Below, in pieces: positions 32,829-44,536 of a stretch of DNA of 64,000 bases; the stretch's first letter is position 1; the number at the start of each line of letters is the position of its first letter. Under the pieces are notes generated by a model. It was not told the origin of the DNA and did not search any database. It worked only from the letters and a program-made list of their open reading frames with translations. This DNA comes from Neostapfia colusana (lineage: Eukaryota > Streptophyta > Magnoliopsida > Poales > Poaceae). A program made the position numbers and the translations under genes. The stretch covers positions 23,619,928 through 23,683,927 of the forward strand of contig JASWHV010000001.1 in the NCBI GenBank assembly GCA_030760725.1, read 5' to 3'.

Positions 32829-33752
32829 CTTCTCATGATCTTGTGTCCAAGTTTTCAGCTAAGTTAAGTTCAGAATTTGAGATGAGTATGATGGGAGAAC
32901 TCACGTACTTTCTGGGGCTGCAAATCAAGCAAACCAAGGAGGGTACCTTTGTGCATCAAACAAAGTATACAAAAGATCTCCTACGGCGCTTCAACATGGA
33001 CAAAAGCAAGCCTCTTCGGACACCAATGGGAACAGCAACAACACTTGAACTTGATGAAGATTGTGATCCCGTTGATCAAAAAGAATATAGAAGTATGATC
33101 AGATCACTTTTGTATCTCACGGCATCAAGACCGGACATACAATTCAGCTTATGTCTTTGTGCACGGTTTCAAGCCTCCCACGTGCTTCACATCGTCAAGC
33201 CGTCAAAAGGATTCTCAGGTACTTACTTGGAACTCAAGAATTTGGCTTTTTTCTTCGTTCTTCCTCAACCGTTACTTTAAAAGCTTTTCCGATGCTGATT
33301 TTGGGGGTTATAGGATTGATAGGAAAAGTACTTCTGGTGCTTGTCATTTTCTTGGTAATTCACTTGTTGTCTGGTCCTCTAGAAAACAAAGTTCAGTTGC
33401 ACAATCCACAGTCGAATCTGAATATGTAGCTGCTGCTAGTGCTTGCTCACAAATTTTTTGGATTGTTCAAACACTTAAGGACTATGGGGTTGATCTAGAT
33501 AGAGTTCCACTGTTTTGTGATAACACTAGTGCCATTTGCATTGCTAAAAACCCCGTGCAACATTCGAGAACTAAGCACATTGACATTAGGTATCACTTTC
33601 TCCGTGATAATGTCGAAAAAGGGAACATTGTGCTTCACCATGTAGATACCGAACAACAATTGGCTAACATTTTTACAAAACCTTTGGATTTCACTCGTCT
33701 TTGTTACATTCATAGTGAAATAGGGGTTATGCATCCTCATGGCTTAAATTGA
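32829..33752 (+). pseudogene. pol: copia RT 3' part and RNase H
   Basis: Resumes the interrupted RT: FEMSMMGELTYFLGLQI, then PLRTPMGTATTLE, RSLLYLTASRPDIQFSL. After a frameshift near 33160-33280 comes RNase H: SDADFGGYRIDRKSTSG, SRKQSSVAQSTVESEYVA and DIRYHFLRDNVEKG, ending at a TGA (33750-33752). The first 5 bp are the CTTCT duplication of the nested element. Confidence 0.9.
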
Positions 33753-34588
33753 GGGAAAATTTTGAAACTTGGGAAGTCTATGTGTGAATCTGAAATTAAA
33801 ATAATATGAGCATAGTATTTCATGCATATATGACTTTGTGATTCCTTTTTCATGCTGAAAGTTCTTACTACATTACTCGTGTTATACATTTTGTAGTTTT
33901 TACCATGTCTAGTAATTGGAATAATTACTTACACTAAATCTGGTCATGGTCAAACTTTCTTTCTGTTTTGAACTTGTTGCATGCTCACAAGTGCTTTTAA
34001 TCATAAAGAATTAATCAAGTAATCAACTCACATGTTGAGTTTTTATGTTCAAATAAAAAATGAGAAAAGATCAAGAGAATATGCATGCATCGCACTTCTT
34101 CTTTTGAGATGGCTTATCATTGCACTTAGATATTAACTTGAAAGGAGTTGTGTATGACTAAAACCATGTCCTTAAGCTTCTGACTGTCAAATGACATAGG
34201 CTTGGCTTGGTTGGTTAGAATAAGGCTGATGCTGCATATAATCTCTTGCAAATGTCATAAGATCAAAATTTGTGCTTTAAATGATAAATAAAATGCAGCA
34301 ACAATGTCATGTTTTTAGGTCTTGAAATAGTTAAGTTTGTGAGATCATGACTTGCTTAAATTGAAAATTACACTTGATCTCTAGCATGGCTTACACTACT
34401 TTATGTATCTCATTGATGTGATAGTGTAAGTTACTTGATAGTATGATTTGGATGAGCTTTGTTTTATACATATATGTTATAATGTGCTCACAACAAATTA
34501 AAAATTTTTTTGTACCTTGCTCAATACATTGTCAAAAGGGGAGAAATTGATCACACATTGCACACATTCACAAGTGTTTTGGCACGAT
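33753..34588 (+). other. copia post-pol non-coding region, part 1
   Basis: AT-rich, no supported gene. A purine tract CAAAAGGGGAGAAATTG at 34533-34549 resembles the element's polypurine tract. It ends at the ACGAT target (34584-34588) of the solo LTR. Confidence 0.7.
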
Positions 34589-37500
34589 TGTGGCGGACCG
34601 GAATCCGCTCATCCAGGATCGCAGAGGGTGGTGCCGCACGATGCGACACCCGACAGCACACATCATAAGGATACATTGTATTACATTGAAAACAAACTGA
34701 AACTGTACAAAGTAGTACACTGTTCAGTTACAAACTAAGGTATACATTACACAGCGGAAGTTTTAATTTGTACAACTCACGCCTGCCTACCTAGCAAAAG
34801 TCGGTTGCCCAGCCGTAGGGCAACCCACACTAGCTGCACTCCTCAGCTCAGCGCGGCGTGTACAGCTCCCACTCAGCCGTGGTCCCCGATGGAGGGTAAC
34901 CCTCGCCGGTGGACTCGTAACCCGAGTCCGTGGGTGGCTCCTCACCTGAAAAACACTTAAGCAGCAACCGTGAGCACGAGGGCTCAACAAGACTTAACCG
35001 ACTCACCTAAGCATGAAACTCTACATGTAGGGTGCAATGAACATGGGATGGTAAAATTTCAGCCAACGGACACGGCTATAATTTATCCTTCGTTCATCTT
35101 TTAGCCACAAGTTAACAGTTTGTGAATCTGGAATTTAGTAAGCAATATTTGGTGGCACCCATGCAACAATACAATTATATCATACAGCAGAAGTGAATCA
35201 TAACATTCCATAAATTATCTACGTTATGACGCAGTGAACAAGCGGTACTCATCACCGCGAGGGACGGTGAATCGACTCGATATACACCTGCCGGAAAACC
35301 CAAAGAGCACGTCACGTACGCCCACTCGTGGAGCTGCACAGCACGCGAGTAGATTCCAACTACTCGACTTGTACCGAAGTTCTATGAATCATTAAGCATA
35401 GCCTGTCTACTCGAGGTCTTAGACACTACCCTCACTCTTATAGGCAAATTCTGGCTATGCAAGTGGGGTTTCATCCATCCTACACCTAATGCACATTCAT
35501 ACTTTACACTAGACATGTAAACAAAGCAAAACTTTATAAAAAGGGTTAATGCAAACCGGGGCTTGCCTTGTTGCTGCTGGTCAGTGGTTAGGTCTTCGTC
35601 CGGAAGAAGGAAGTCAAACACTTCCAGAGTCTCCTCGCCTTCAGCGACTACTCGTTAACGAGATACTACATGTCATTTCAAATGCAATGTGTAAACTTGA
35701 ATATGTAATTACTATAACTCTAGCTAACCCTCCCGTTTGGTTCTGAAATTTATATGGAGGCTTGGTAGGGTCCTAACCAGGGTCTTGACCAAGTTTCATT
35801 TGAAACAAAGTTCATTTGAGCTTTGTACAAATAAAAGCCTAATTGGTCAATATTAGAGTCTCTAAGTAATTCCACTGTTTTTCATGGCTCCAACCACTAC
35901 TTTCTGGAAACTAGAATTTCAAATGATTTTAATGGAATTGGTTTCATGTCATTTGAAGAATCCTATAGAAGTTGTGCCCTAAATAAGATTTGAGAAAATC
36001 TGAAAAATATTTCTGTACATTTTTCTATTTTCTCAGGGCAGTTCACTTAATCACCCCATTAGAGGGACTAAATGAACACGGATGAGTCTGAAAATTTTAC
36101 TGTGACTCAATGATTTTCCAGTGAACGTCTCAGCCAAATTTCAGAATTTTTCATGAAGTAATTCTCCAGATAAAATTCCCAACAATTTAAATTTTAAGGA
36201 TTTAATTCTGGAAAATTATTAAGTTTCATGAGCTGAAATTGGTATTGCTGGAAAGTACTCAAAATTCGGAGTTCAGAAAAATTTGGTTCACTGAATTTGG
36301 AGCTTCCTACACAAAGTTATGAATTTCTAAAATTTGGGCTGATCCCTGAATTATTTTCCCACAGAAAATCCTCTCCCGCGCTAAACCAGAAGCTGACAGC
36401 GGGGCCCGCCCATTTAATTTGAACTAACCGCGCGCTCGCGCGTGATTAGCACAGCGGATGACACATGGGACCCCGCCCTTCGTCTACCTCCCGACGCCTC
36501 CGCCCCGAGCCGCCGGAGCTCCGGCGAGGTCGGCATTCCCGGCGATCTAGCTCGCCGGCGACGGTGAGACTCGGCGCCCCCACATAATTTCGGGTGCTGA
36601 ACACGCTGGATACCATGCCGCTGCCGTCTAACCGCCGTAGTTCACCGGCGACGAGCTCTATGCCTCTGTGCTACCTCGGCAACGCGTTCCCGCCCTCCTG
36701 ACCACCTCTTTCACGCGCTAATCGCGTCGCCATGCTCAGGGGGACCTCAGGAAGCTCGGCCTGATCTCAGTTGGGCCCTAAACGGCCGGCAACCTAGACC
36801 TCACCGGCGACCCTCCCTTCCGCTGGACTGTTAGCGGTGAAACTAGGGTTTGGAACGGTTGCTCCTGCGGTTTTCTGCTCGGAGAGATGCGCACGGGTGT
36901 CTAGGATGTGTGTGAACTACAGCTCGACCGGCAGTTGCTCCGGTGCAACGAATTTTGCCGGCGACCGATTGCTAACCCTAAGGTGCACCGGGGGGGGGGG
37001 GGGAACTTGGAATTCTCTCTCTACCCTGCATGAAACGGTGAACGGTTTCCTCCCACAGCTTCCTCACACGCGGGCGCACCTTTTCCTCTCTGGTGGTGGC
37101 TTGTGATACCGCCAGGATCGGCCAGTCGTCGGTGATCAGAGAACAGCGGCGAAAACAACCGAGTGCGGAGGCAGCTGCGGGGTGGGAGGGTGTCGGTTCA
37201 GCCGGGGCACCGCGATAAGGACCGAGGGGGCGTCGCCCTGGCGCGGTGACTCACGGTTTTCACCGTGCCGTGGCCCTTCCACTCGGGCGCGGGAGCAGGA
37301 GGTGTCACGCTCTGCTCGCCGGCTGCCTGGTGACTCGCCCGAGTTGCCTTCGGTCCTAAGTCCTCTGACCAGTGGGCCCTCCTCTCCCCTCTAATTTTCC
37401 TCCCCCTTGCTGCTGCAAATATCCCAGCTACTCTCCATTGACTGAGTGACTTAATCACCAAGTCACAGATTGAATTTGGTTTCCCAAATTTGAAACTTGT

Positions 37501-37983
37501 TTGGCTAAATTTGCTTCATGTTTGAACTGAAATTCAAATTCAGTTTTGAATTATTGCAAATTTAGCTCCCAACAAGATAAATTCCAATGGGGGTGAAAAT
37601 TGGTGGACTAACTCAGAAAAATGTGCTGAGTTTGAATATGAAGCCAACTTTCGAATTTAAGTGATGAAAGTTGCTGCAATTTGAACTTACATTCCAATTG
37701 GCCTCTTTTTCAAATGCCTCCAAAAGTGCCTCACAAAGTGTGGGATTTGCATGAAATTTGGACTGAAACTTCCCAAGACTTTTTAAGTCCAAGGGGTAAG
37801 CTCAACCTCTCATGTTCATGTGTAGAAATCCCACTTTGTGAAAGTTAGGGCTTTCCCCTCTAATCACCCTTTTGATGGTGGTTACTTGCTCTTCACAAGT
37901 CATCACAAGATATCCACAACAAAAGCTGTGGTGTTGTGAGGTGATGAAAATTTTTTGCAATTCCCTTTTCTTGGGCTTTTACA
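34589..37983 (-). mobile_element. Solo LTR, minus strand (family C, 3395 bp)
   Basis: On the plus strand it runs from TGTGGCGG to TTTTACA and is flanked by ACGAT on both sides (34584-34588, 37984-37988), with no internal domain; hence a solo LTR left by LTR-LTR recombination. It is related to the element A LTR in layout and in short blocks (the CGTCCCTCGCGGT block near 35262, the GGGCGTACGTGACG block near 35308, the mini-gene) but strongly diverged. It includes a run of 14 G at 36990-37003. The GC-rich stretch 36360-37400 corresponds to the leader of the other LTRs. Confidence 0.93.
34848..35647 (-). CDS. LTR mini-gene, exons 35647-35567 and 34945-34848 (family C)
   Basis: Minus strand. Exon 1 follows TAG, is 81 nt and ends CAAG before GCAAGC. 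Exon 2 follows TTTTTCAG, completes the Gly codon (G+GT) and ends in TGA. Exon 1 includes EGEETLEVFDF and TTDQQQQ; exon 2 includes EEPPTDSGYESTGEGY and ends AEWELYTPR, closely echoing VEWESCTPQS of element A. The exon 1 length (81 nt), both splice phases, the GC donor and the C-terminal motif are all shared with family A despite low overall identity. The first exon is unknown. Confidence 0.5.
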
Positions 37984-38143
37984 ACGATTCTTCTCAGGGG
38001 GATAATTTTTGGTATTTTTGTTTTTCTTCTCATTTTATTTCTGATTTACAAAGGGGGAGAAATTGTTTTCAAAACTTTTCATGTGAATAAGCCAATGTTC
38101 GGATTTTAAGTGATGTTGCCAATGCATTCATCAAGGGGGAGAT
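37984..38143 (+). other. copia post-pol region, part 2, with polypurine tracts
   Basis: The end of the copia internal region. CAAAGGGGGAGAAATTG at 38049-38065 is a second PPT-like tract, and CAAGGGGGAGA (38132-38142) lies 1 nt before the 3' LTR and is the functional PPT by position. Confidence 0.8.
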
Positions 38144-38956
38144 TGTGAGACCTATGTGTGCTGAATACATTGTCTTTGACGATAAAAGTTTTAAATACTA
38201 CCAAAACACCTTTTTAATAAGGTCCGACTCTAGGTCCGAGCTCCTGCAAGGTCTGACGATAGGTCCGACTTGTTTTGGGTAACTCCGGCAAGGTCCTATG
38301 TAAGGTCCGACTTGCTTTGTCTAGGTCTGACTTATTTTGGCTAGGTCCGACTTGTTTTTGCTAGCTCCGGTGCTAGGTCCGACTAGCTTTGATAAGTTCC
38401 GTGCTAGGTCCGACTAAGCTTTAGTAAGCTCCGGCGCTGGGTCCGACTAGCTTTGGTAAGCTCCGGTTCAAGGTTCGGTTAGCTTTGGTAAGGTTCGGAG
38501 CTTGATTGCAATGGTTCTGCTTTTAACTTGCAATGTTTCGAACTTGCTTTACTCTTATGGAAAGTTTTCTTAGTATTATTTTACTAAGTTTTTGGTGTGT
38601 TTTGGTGGTTATGGCTGATATCATTTTGCTATGGTTTACAACATGCTTATGTGAGGTGCTCACGTAAGATGTTGTAGTTTTGGAACTAACGAGAGTCAAG
38701 TCGAGGACTTGTGCTCGGAAGTATTGGTTGTTTATTCATGTGCAGGTGTTGCTTGAGTTCAAGACATGGCTGGTGACGGGATCCATTGAACTAGTCTTAG
38801 GGAGAAGATGAGGTTCAACAACCAAGTTCAGGAGGAATTGTGGTTGAGTTGATCGGGAGGTTGCGCAGTATGTTTGAATCAAGAACAATGCATATGAAGG
38901 TATCTTGGACGTCGTTGGAAGATGTTTGCACGTGTGCAAGGAGTGCATGGACGTGG
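38144..38956 (+). repeat. 3' LTR of the copia element, part 1
   Basis: Matches 18683 onward, including the GGTCCGACT array. It is cut at CGTGG (38952-38956) by the family-A solo LTR. Relative to the 5' LTR it has an extra segment near 38860-38900 and many substitutions. Confidence 0.92.
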
Positions 38957-41900
38957 TGTAAGGGCCTCAGTTTTTGACACATAATTGAAGTGTTCATCAC
39001 CATACACACACACCTCATTTGAGGAAAGATGATGAACACAAATGAAGAGCAAGTAACCACCATCAACATGCTCATTAGAGAACAAACTCACACATTGCAA
39101 AAGTGGTATTTTCCACATGTGATATAGGTGGGCTGGACATATGAAAACTCCTACACATTGCTAAGAATGTCCATGCCAAGTTTCACCCAAATTCAAAACC
39201 TTTTTAAGGTCATTTTGGGTATAGCTAGAAAGAGGGCAGTTTGAAACCATATTCAAATTCAAACTCAGCACATTTAAAAGTGGGGGGCATATTCTTACTC
39301 AGCACATTTTTGTGAGCTCACACACCAATTTTCACTCCATTTGGAGTTGATCTTGACATGAGCTAAGTGGGACAAATTCAAACTTTATTTGAATTCAAAA
39401 CTGAACTTGTGCTGAAATTCATTCAAATCAAACCCAATTTGAATTCTACTCAATTCAAATGGCTCATGGGTGAATAATTTGAATCACCATGGGTATTTTG
39501 GGGCTCACTGTTTACAACAGTGATTAAGAGTAAATTTCAGAGGTTAAAACCCTGGGTGGGACCCACATGTCATAGAGAGAAGGAGGCAAAACTTGCACAC
39601 AAAGTCACAGCCTCGGTGGGAAATTCCACCGAGCAGCTGTCGGCTGTGCCACCGAGCAGCCACCGGCGCCACCAGCTGCTTCCCCTCTACGCGCGCTGGC
39701 GCTCAGGCGGCCTGCTTGCGCCCCCACGCGACCGTCACCGCCTCAACGGGGTGAAGACCGGGTGCCTTCTTATCCCCGTGAGCGACACTGGGCGGCGCCA
39801 TTCCTTTTCTTTCCGAGCTCTCGGTCGATCGAGAAAACACAGCAAACAATCGTGTCATCGCCACTCCGAGTTGCCAGGCAACATCCTGAGCTCGAGCACC
39901 ACCCTCCCAACGCCTGAACCACCGGGTTTCGGCCCCTGTTCCCGTGATCAACGACGACCGCCGCAGTTTAGCTGAAGGACGGCGATCGGTGTCACGTGGG
40001 CAGCACACTACAGCCACTTCCACGGCCGAGCAAGGGCGGCAACAGGAGCGCACGGACTTCACGCTGCTTCCACCTGAAGCTCAAGCCACGCCGTGAACTC
40101 TCGTCGGCGAATTCTCAGTTTTTGCTCCGGCAACCTTAAACTGACCTTCCGGTACGGTTTCTTTAAATTCTCGCTCTATGATCTTTTGGAGGTTATCAAA
40201 TCTTGCACATAGACGTTGGACTATCCGGCGATCAAGTTCTTTTCTGCACCTGTGGCGTGAAACTGTCTAGGAGTGACGAATTTCGAGCTCGATCGAGGGC
40301 GGTCATGGCGGGCATGATCGGTCACACGGTGCCGACCGACTTGCCGCCACCCCTGAACCCTTTTGACACCTTGTCGAGCTTCCTAGAGGTACACTGATGC
40401 TGTAGGACCGTTTGTTCAAGGTGTTGGCGGGTTAGAACCCACGGTCGACGACGCCGAACCTCAACCGAGGCCGCGGCACGTCGCTGGGCTATTTCCGGTC
40501 ACCCCCAGCCCGACCTGACACCACCGACGTGTTCCTCGACGTCGACAACCCCCTGGAGGCGAGTTTCAGACCATGGGAGGTCCGGCAGCGGCGAGCCGGC
40601 GAGCTCCGAGTCTGCTCCGGCGAGGTCGGCGGCGCGGGCGCAAGAGAGCGGCGGGAGGAAGACGAAGCCGGCTGGCCCACGTGTCAGCGGCTGAAGAATT
40701 TAAATTGGGATCGTGTGTGGCCGGGATCGGCTGTGCTGGCGCGCAAATACCCTGTGAGCCCCGGTGCGCCGGACACCTCCGCGCTCGACACGTGTCCCCG
40801 CGGGCCCCAAGAGTTTAAACTTTTTCCCTGATTTTCAGAATTCTTCCAAACTTCAAATCCTCATAACTTTGGCTAGAAAGCTCCAAATCGAGTGAACCAA
40901 ATTTTGTTGGATTCAGCTCTCTGAGAACTTTCCAGCAAATCAAGTTTCACTTCATGAAAACCCTTATTTCTCCAGAATTAATTCCTCAAAATTTAAACTG
41001 TTAGGAATTTTAACTGGAGAATCCTTTGGAGGAAAATCCAGAAATTTTGTTGGGATGTTCACCAAAATATTCCTGAACTACCATAAAAATTTCAGACCCA
41101 TTTGAGCTCATTTGATCAACCTAATGGTGTGATTAGTGGAACTGTTCCAAAGAAAATAGAAAATGTTCAGAAACATTTTCAGAATTTTCTCTGAAATTGT
41201 TTAGCTCATATCTTTAGTTAGGAACCTTCAAATTAAGTGAGACCAACTCCACTAGAACCCTCTGAAAATCTAGTTTTCAGAAAGTCATAGTTTGTTTCAT
41301 GAAAATCCTTAGAACACCCTAAAAGCCTTCAATTAAGGTCCAGTACATGATTAATTGTGGAGGGCTCAAATGAGCTTTGCTGCAACTAAAACTTGACCAT
41401 GTATCTGTTTAGGTTGTAACCAAGCCACAGTAAAAATTTCACAGTCATTGGGCATGTCTAGTAAGAGTTATAGACCTCACAAGTTAAAAGTTAATACAAC
41501 TGCATTTAAATTAATACATGTATTGCTTCTATCATGTAGTCACTAAGGTTGAGGAGGAACCCGAAGTCCCAGACTTAGTTACTCCAGAGGAACAGCTAGC
41601 CTACGACCAAGAGCAGCAAGGCAAGCTCCGGTTTGCACTAACCTTTTACCAGTTTTATTGTTTTGAGCACATACTTGATTACGTTATTCTTTGCATTAGA
41701 GTCTTGTTTGGAAACCCAATTGCATAGCCAAGAAAACCATGGTTTAGGTTTAGGATGGCAGACCCCGTTAGCTACTGCAATGCTAAGATAGTGTAGGATT
41801 CGGTACAAGTCGAGTAGTTGGAACTACTCGCGAGCATAGGCTAGAGGCACTCGACTCGGGTAGAGATAGCACATGATACACATGGCAAGAAAAATGAGAC

Positions 41901-43028
41901 CGAGCGGAGAGTAAGGTCAGCAGGACTTTGGGGCCTGTGTGCTATAGCTCTGCTTGTGTTGATTGAGGACCGAGCCGTGTGCGGGCCTGTTGAACAAGCT
42001 AGAACAGTACCGAAGACCTACCGGCTATATGGGAACCGGGAAACCGATGTAACTCGGGTAGCTGGGTATTGAGGCATTGCCCGTCGTTCAGAGGGTAGGT
42101 TGAGAGCTCGAGGTGTAAATCGGCTGGCGGCACTGAGATGCGCGTGCAGAGACCTCTTGCTCGGGACGATGGGACCGGTTCAATATTTGGCTGACGGGTG
42201 AAAGGTAGTTGCGTACGGCGTCCGTGATGGTTGTTGTAGGCAACATCGAGTACGGTCGTACGTGACGGGTTGTTCGGGTAACCCTGCAGTTGTAAATCGA
42301 TTATAAGCGCCGTCCCTCGCGGTCAGTGAGTACCACTTGTTCACTGTACTGTGACGTAGAAAGAACAGGCTCGTTACATGTTAAAATGTTACTGATTGAA
42401 AAATGGACTTGATTGCTAATGACTTGCTGTAGTTTAGAGCTAACTAAAGTTCATTTCAACTTTGGGAAAAGTAAATGAGAGAAATGCGTTTCTTGTTTGA
42501 TTGCGGCTCTCTCATGTACCTTAGCGTAAGGTTCTCCACAACCTGCTGCTAAAACTTGAAAGTAAGGTTCTACTAATTAGGCGAGTCCTTGCAAATGATT
42601 TTTACCTCATGTAACCTACCACCCCTCATTTATAAGTTCCATGTTTAGGTGAGACGGGTCAGACTTGCTGAGCCTTCGTGCTCACTGCTTGTGTTTGAAG
42701 CTTTTGCAGGGTTCTATGAGGAAGGGACTCCCGAAGAGGAGACGGAACCCCAGGAGGGGAACCCCGTCGAGTGGGAGTCGTGCACGCCGCAGAGTTAGTG
42801 TGCGTGTGTGCTAGCAAGGACACGATCAAAGGCTGAATGTGCACTTGATGCTTAGTCTACGCCCATGAGTGTAGACTGGAACTTATTTTGATGTAAACAT
42901 GTTCATAAACCAGTCTATGTAATAAAATTTTGCTTCCGCTTTGTACCTTTGACGTGTGTTATCCGGTGCTGTGCAACGCAGCACCCCTCAGCGTGATCCT
43001 GGCTCGACAAGACCGTGGGGTCATGTCA
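38957..43028 (+). mobile_element. Solo LTR of family A, plus strand (4072 bp)
   Basis: From TGTAAGGGCCTCAG to GGGGTCATGTCA, flanked by CGTGG (38952-38956 and 43029-43033), with no internal domain. It aligns end to end with the 4045-bp element A LTR but is clearly diverged, most strongly in the GC-rich leader (39570-40800). The promoter stem-loop is present in a different sequence (arms 39612-39619 and 39626-39633). AATAAA is at 42921-42926. Confidence 0.93.
41540..42798 (+). CDS. LTR mini-gene, exons 41540-41620 and 42710-42798 (family-A solo LTR)
   Basis: Same structure as in element A: TAG acceptor, 81-nt exon, GC donor GCAAGC, acceptor TTTTGCAG, stop TAG at 42796-42798. Exon 1 differs from element A at five sites (three amino-acid changes, two silent); exon 2 is identical over all 89 nt although the sequence beyond the following 25 or so nt differs at many positions. 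The acidic C-terminus ends VEWESCTPQS. Confidence 0.5.
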
Positions 43029-43964
43029 CGTGGCTGCATAGTTCCAAGGGGTGATGAAGAGATGTGGACGTAAAGAATTGGTCAGAAAGGTTCAACCGAC
43101 TAGGTTATGGACTCAGGCTGCGGCTGAGTCGTGTTTGACTCAAATATGGGAAGTTTTAGTTGGTTATGATAGGATTTCATGTGGGTCACGAATTTGAGTT
43201 GTTTTAGGAATGTTTGGGACGTTCCTAAGGTGTTTGAAAGTCTTAAGATTGCTTCTATCTGCGTGTAGAAAGAGTCTTGAGCAGTATTGGAAAGTTACAA
43301 TTTGAATCCAAGTAGGAGTAGGAGTCCTAGATTGAATTGGGTTGGCCTTAGGGCTGGTTATATAAGCAAGGGAGGCCAAGGCTCGGTAGTACACGACTTT
43401 GGGGCTGTTCCTCTTGTTTTTTGATAAATAAGATTCATATTCTAAAGGAACTTTTGTGCCATGTTCGTCCGACTTGTTTCAGACAAGTTTTTCTCGTCGA
43501 GTTTCTATTCAGCACTACCTTGCTTCGGTGGTTTTATCATAACTCGAGTTTTCCAGATCCAATTGATGTGATTATGTTTGGGTTGTCTTCAAAACTTGAT
43601 TATATATCATCTGGGAAAATTGCACGGTCATTGAATTTGTGGTTTCTGATATACACAAGTTTCTTTGCAGTATTCCAGAACTGTTTTTCTCGCGTAGGAC
43701 AGATTGACCTTTGTTCGATCTTTCGATCGTAACTTGAGTTTCTCTCAACGGATTTTCATGATTCTTGTTGTGACGTCTTTGTGACTTGATTGTCTACAAT
43801 CTATACTAGTTTTGTCACAGTTCAACACGTTTAGATTAGTCGCACTCACGGTTTTTTTAACAGATCGGTTTTCTGCTGAGGGGTGTTTTGTTGCTTCCGC
43901 TGAAAAAATTTTATGTACCATTCACCCTCCTCTGGTAGCTTTACACGTGTACTTCGATCCTACA
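43029..43964 (+). repeat. 3' LTR of the copia element, part 2
   Basis: Continues the LTR after the solo LTR; 43029-43033 is the duplicated CGTGG. A TATA box, TATATAAG, is at 43359-43366. The end, CCTACA, is followed by ACCTT, the copia target duplication. Confidence 0.92.
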
Positions 43965-44000
43965 ACCTTCAAGGTAATAAATTTGGTCAAATCCTTTGAA
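43965..44000 (+). pseudogene. LINE ORF2 relic, fragment 2
   Basis: A short stretch continuing the LINE after the copia element; the first 5 bp are the ACCTT duplication. It is too short to identify alone and is assigned by position between fragments 1 and 3. Confidence 0.55.
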
Positions 44001-44132
44001 GGGTGGGTCTGGTGCAGTGGTAGAGTTTCTCCACTTGTGTCCTAGATGTCCTGGGAAGAGGAAAGCTGCCTAGAAATTCCCTTCTCCAGACCCCACAATG
44101 TGTTTGAGCTTTAAATACTAGGTACACCCCTT
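44001..44132 (+). mobile_element. Au-like SINE
   Basis: The 5' part contains GGTCTGGTGCAGTGGTAGAG, which fits a tRNA-derived pol III box A. The 3' part (CTTCTCCAGACCCCACAATG then a CACTGGGT-like ACTAGGTACACCCCTT) matches my memory of the grass Au SINE tail. It is about 132 bp, shorter than a full Au SINE, with box B degraded. Target duplications were not resolved. Confidence 0.6.
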
Positions 44133-44536
44133 CAACATAGGAAGTTCCTCTTAAAGAATGAAAATTCAATCAGATTATGGCAAGATACTTGGGTTGGCTC
44201 TACAACTTTGAGTGTTGCATATCCCTTGTTGTATGCATTGTGCAGAGATCAGAACCAATGGTGGCAGATTGCACGAGCAAAGGCTGGGTCATTTAGTTTA
44301 AAGTAAGGCTGCCTCATTGCTTATAGAATCAATGGTACAAGTCGGATGATACTTTAGATTACCAAAGAATTGTCTCTGAACTAGAAGTGGCAAGTTCATT
44401 ACCAAGTCCGCGTACAATTGTATGACTCAAAGTTCAGCATATAAACTAATTTGGAGATCTAAGTTTTCAGAAAAAAATCTTCATGTGGCTTATGGAAAAT
44501 TATGCTGGTCTAACCAAGGACAACATGGTTATTTGG
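44133..44536 (+). pseudogene. LINE ORF2 relic, fragment 3
   Basis: Translation in shifting frames gives RKFLLKNENSIRLWQDTWVG, STTLSVAYPLLYALC, and KKIFMWLMENY then GLTKDNMVIW, the conserved C-terminal phrases of plant L1-type ORF2. It ends where the Tat-type LTR begins; that boundary is approximate. Confidence 0.75.

Larger units (their letters stand above)
18683..43964 (+). mobile_element. Degenerate Ty1/copia element, SIRE/Maximus-like, with three nested insertions
   Basis: LTRs start TGTGAGACC; the duplication ACCTT flanks both ends (18678-18682 and 43965-43969). The domain order gag, protease, integrase, RT, RNase H is copia-type. It carries a CRM-like Ty3 element (25021-32828), a minus-strand solo LTR (34589-37983) and a family-A solo LTR (38957-43028). 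Without these the element is about 10 kb. The large gag with two zinc-knuckle regions and coiled coil, and the long region after pol, suggest the SIRE/Maximus lineage; this is tentative. Many stops and frameshifts show that it is dead. Its two LTRs differ at clearly more positions than those of element A. Confidence 0.93.

Noticed and set aside
44005..44040. Possible tRNA gene
   Set aside because: Only a box A-like start is present; there is no cloverleaf or box B, and the rest matches an Au-like SINE.
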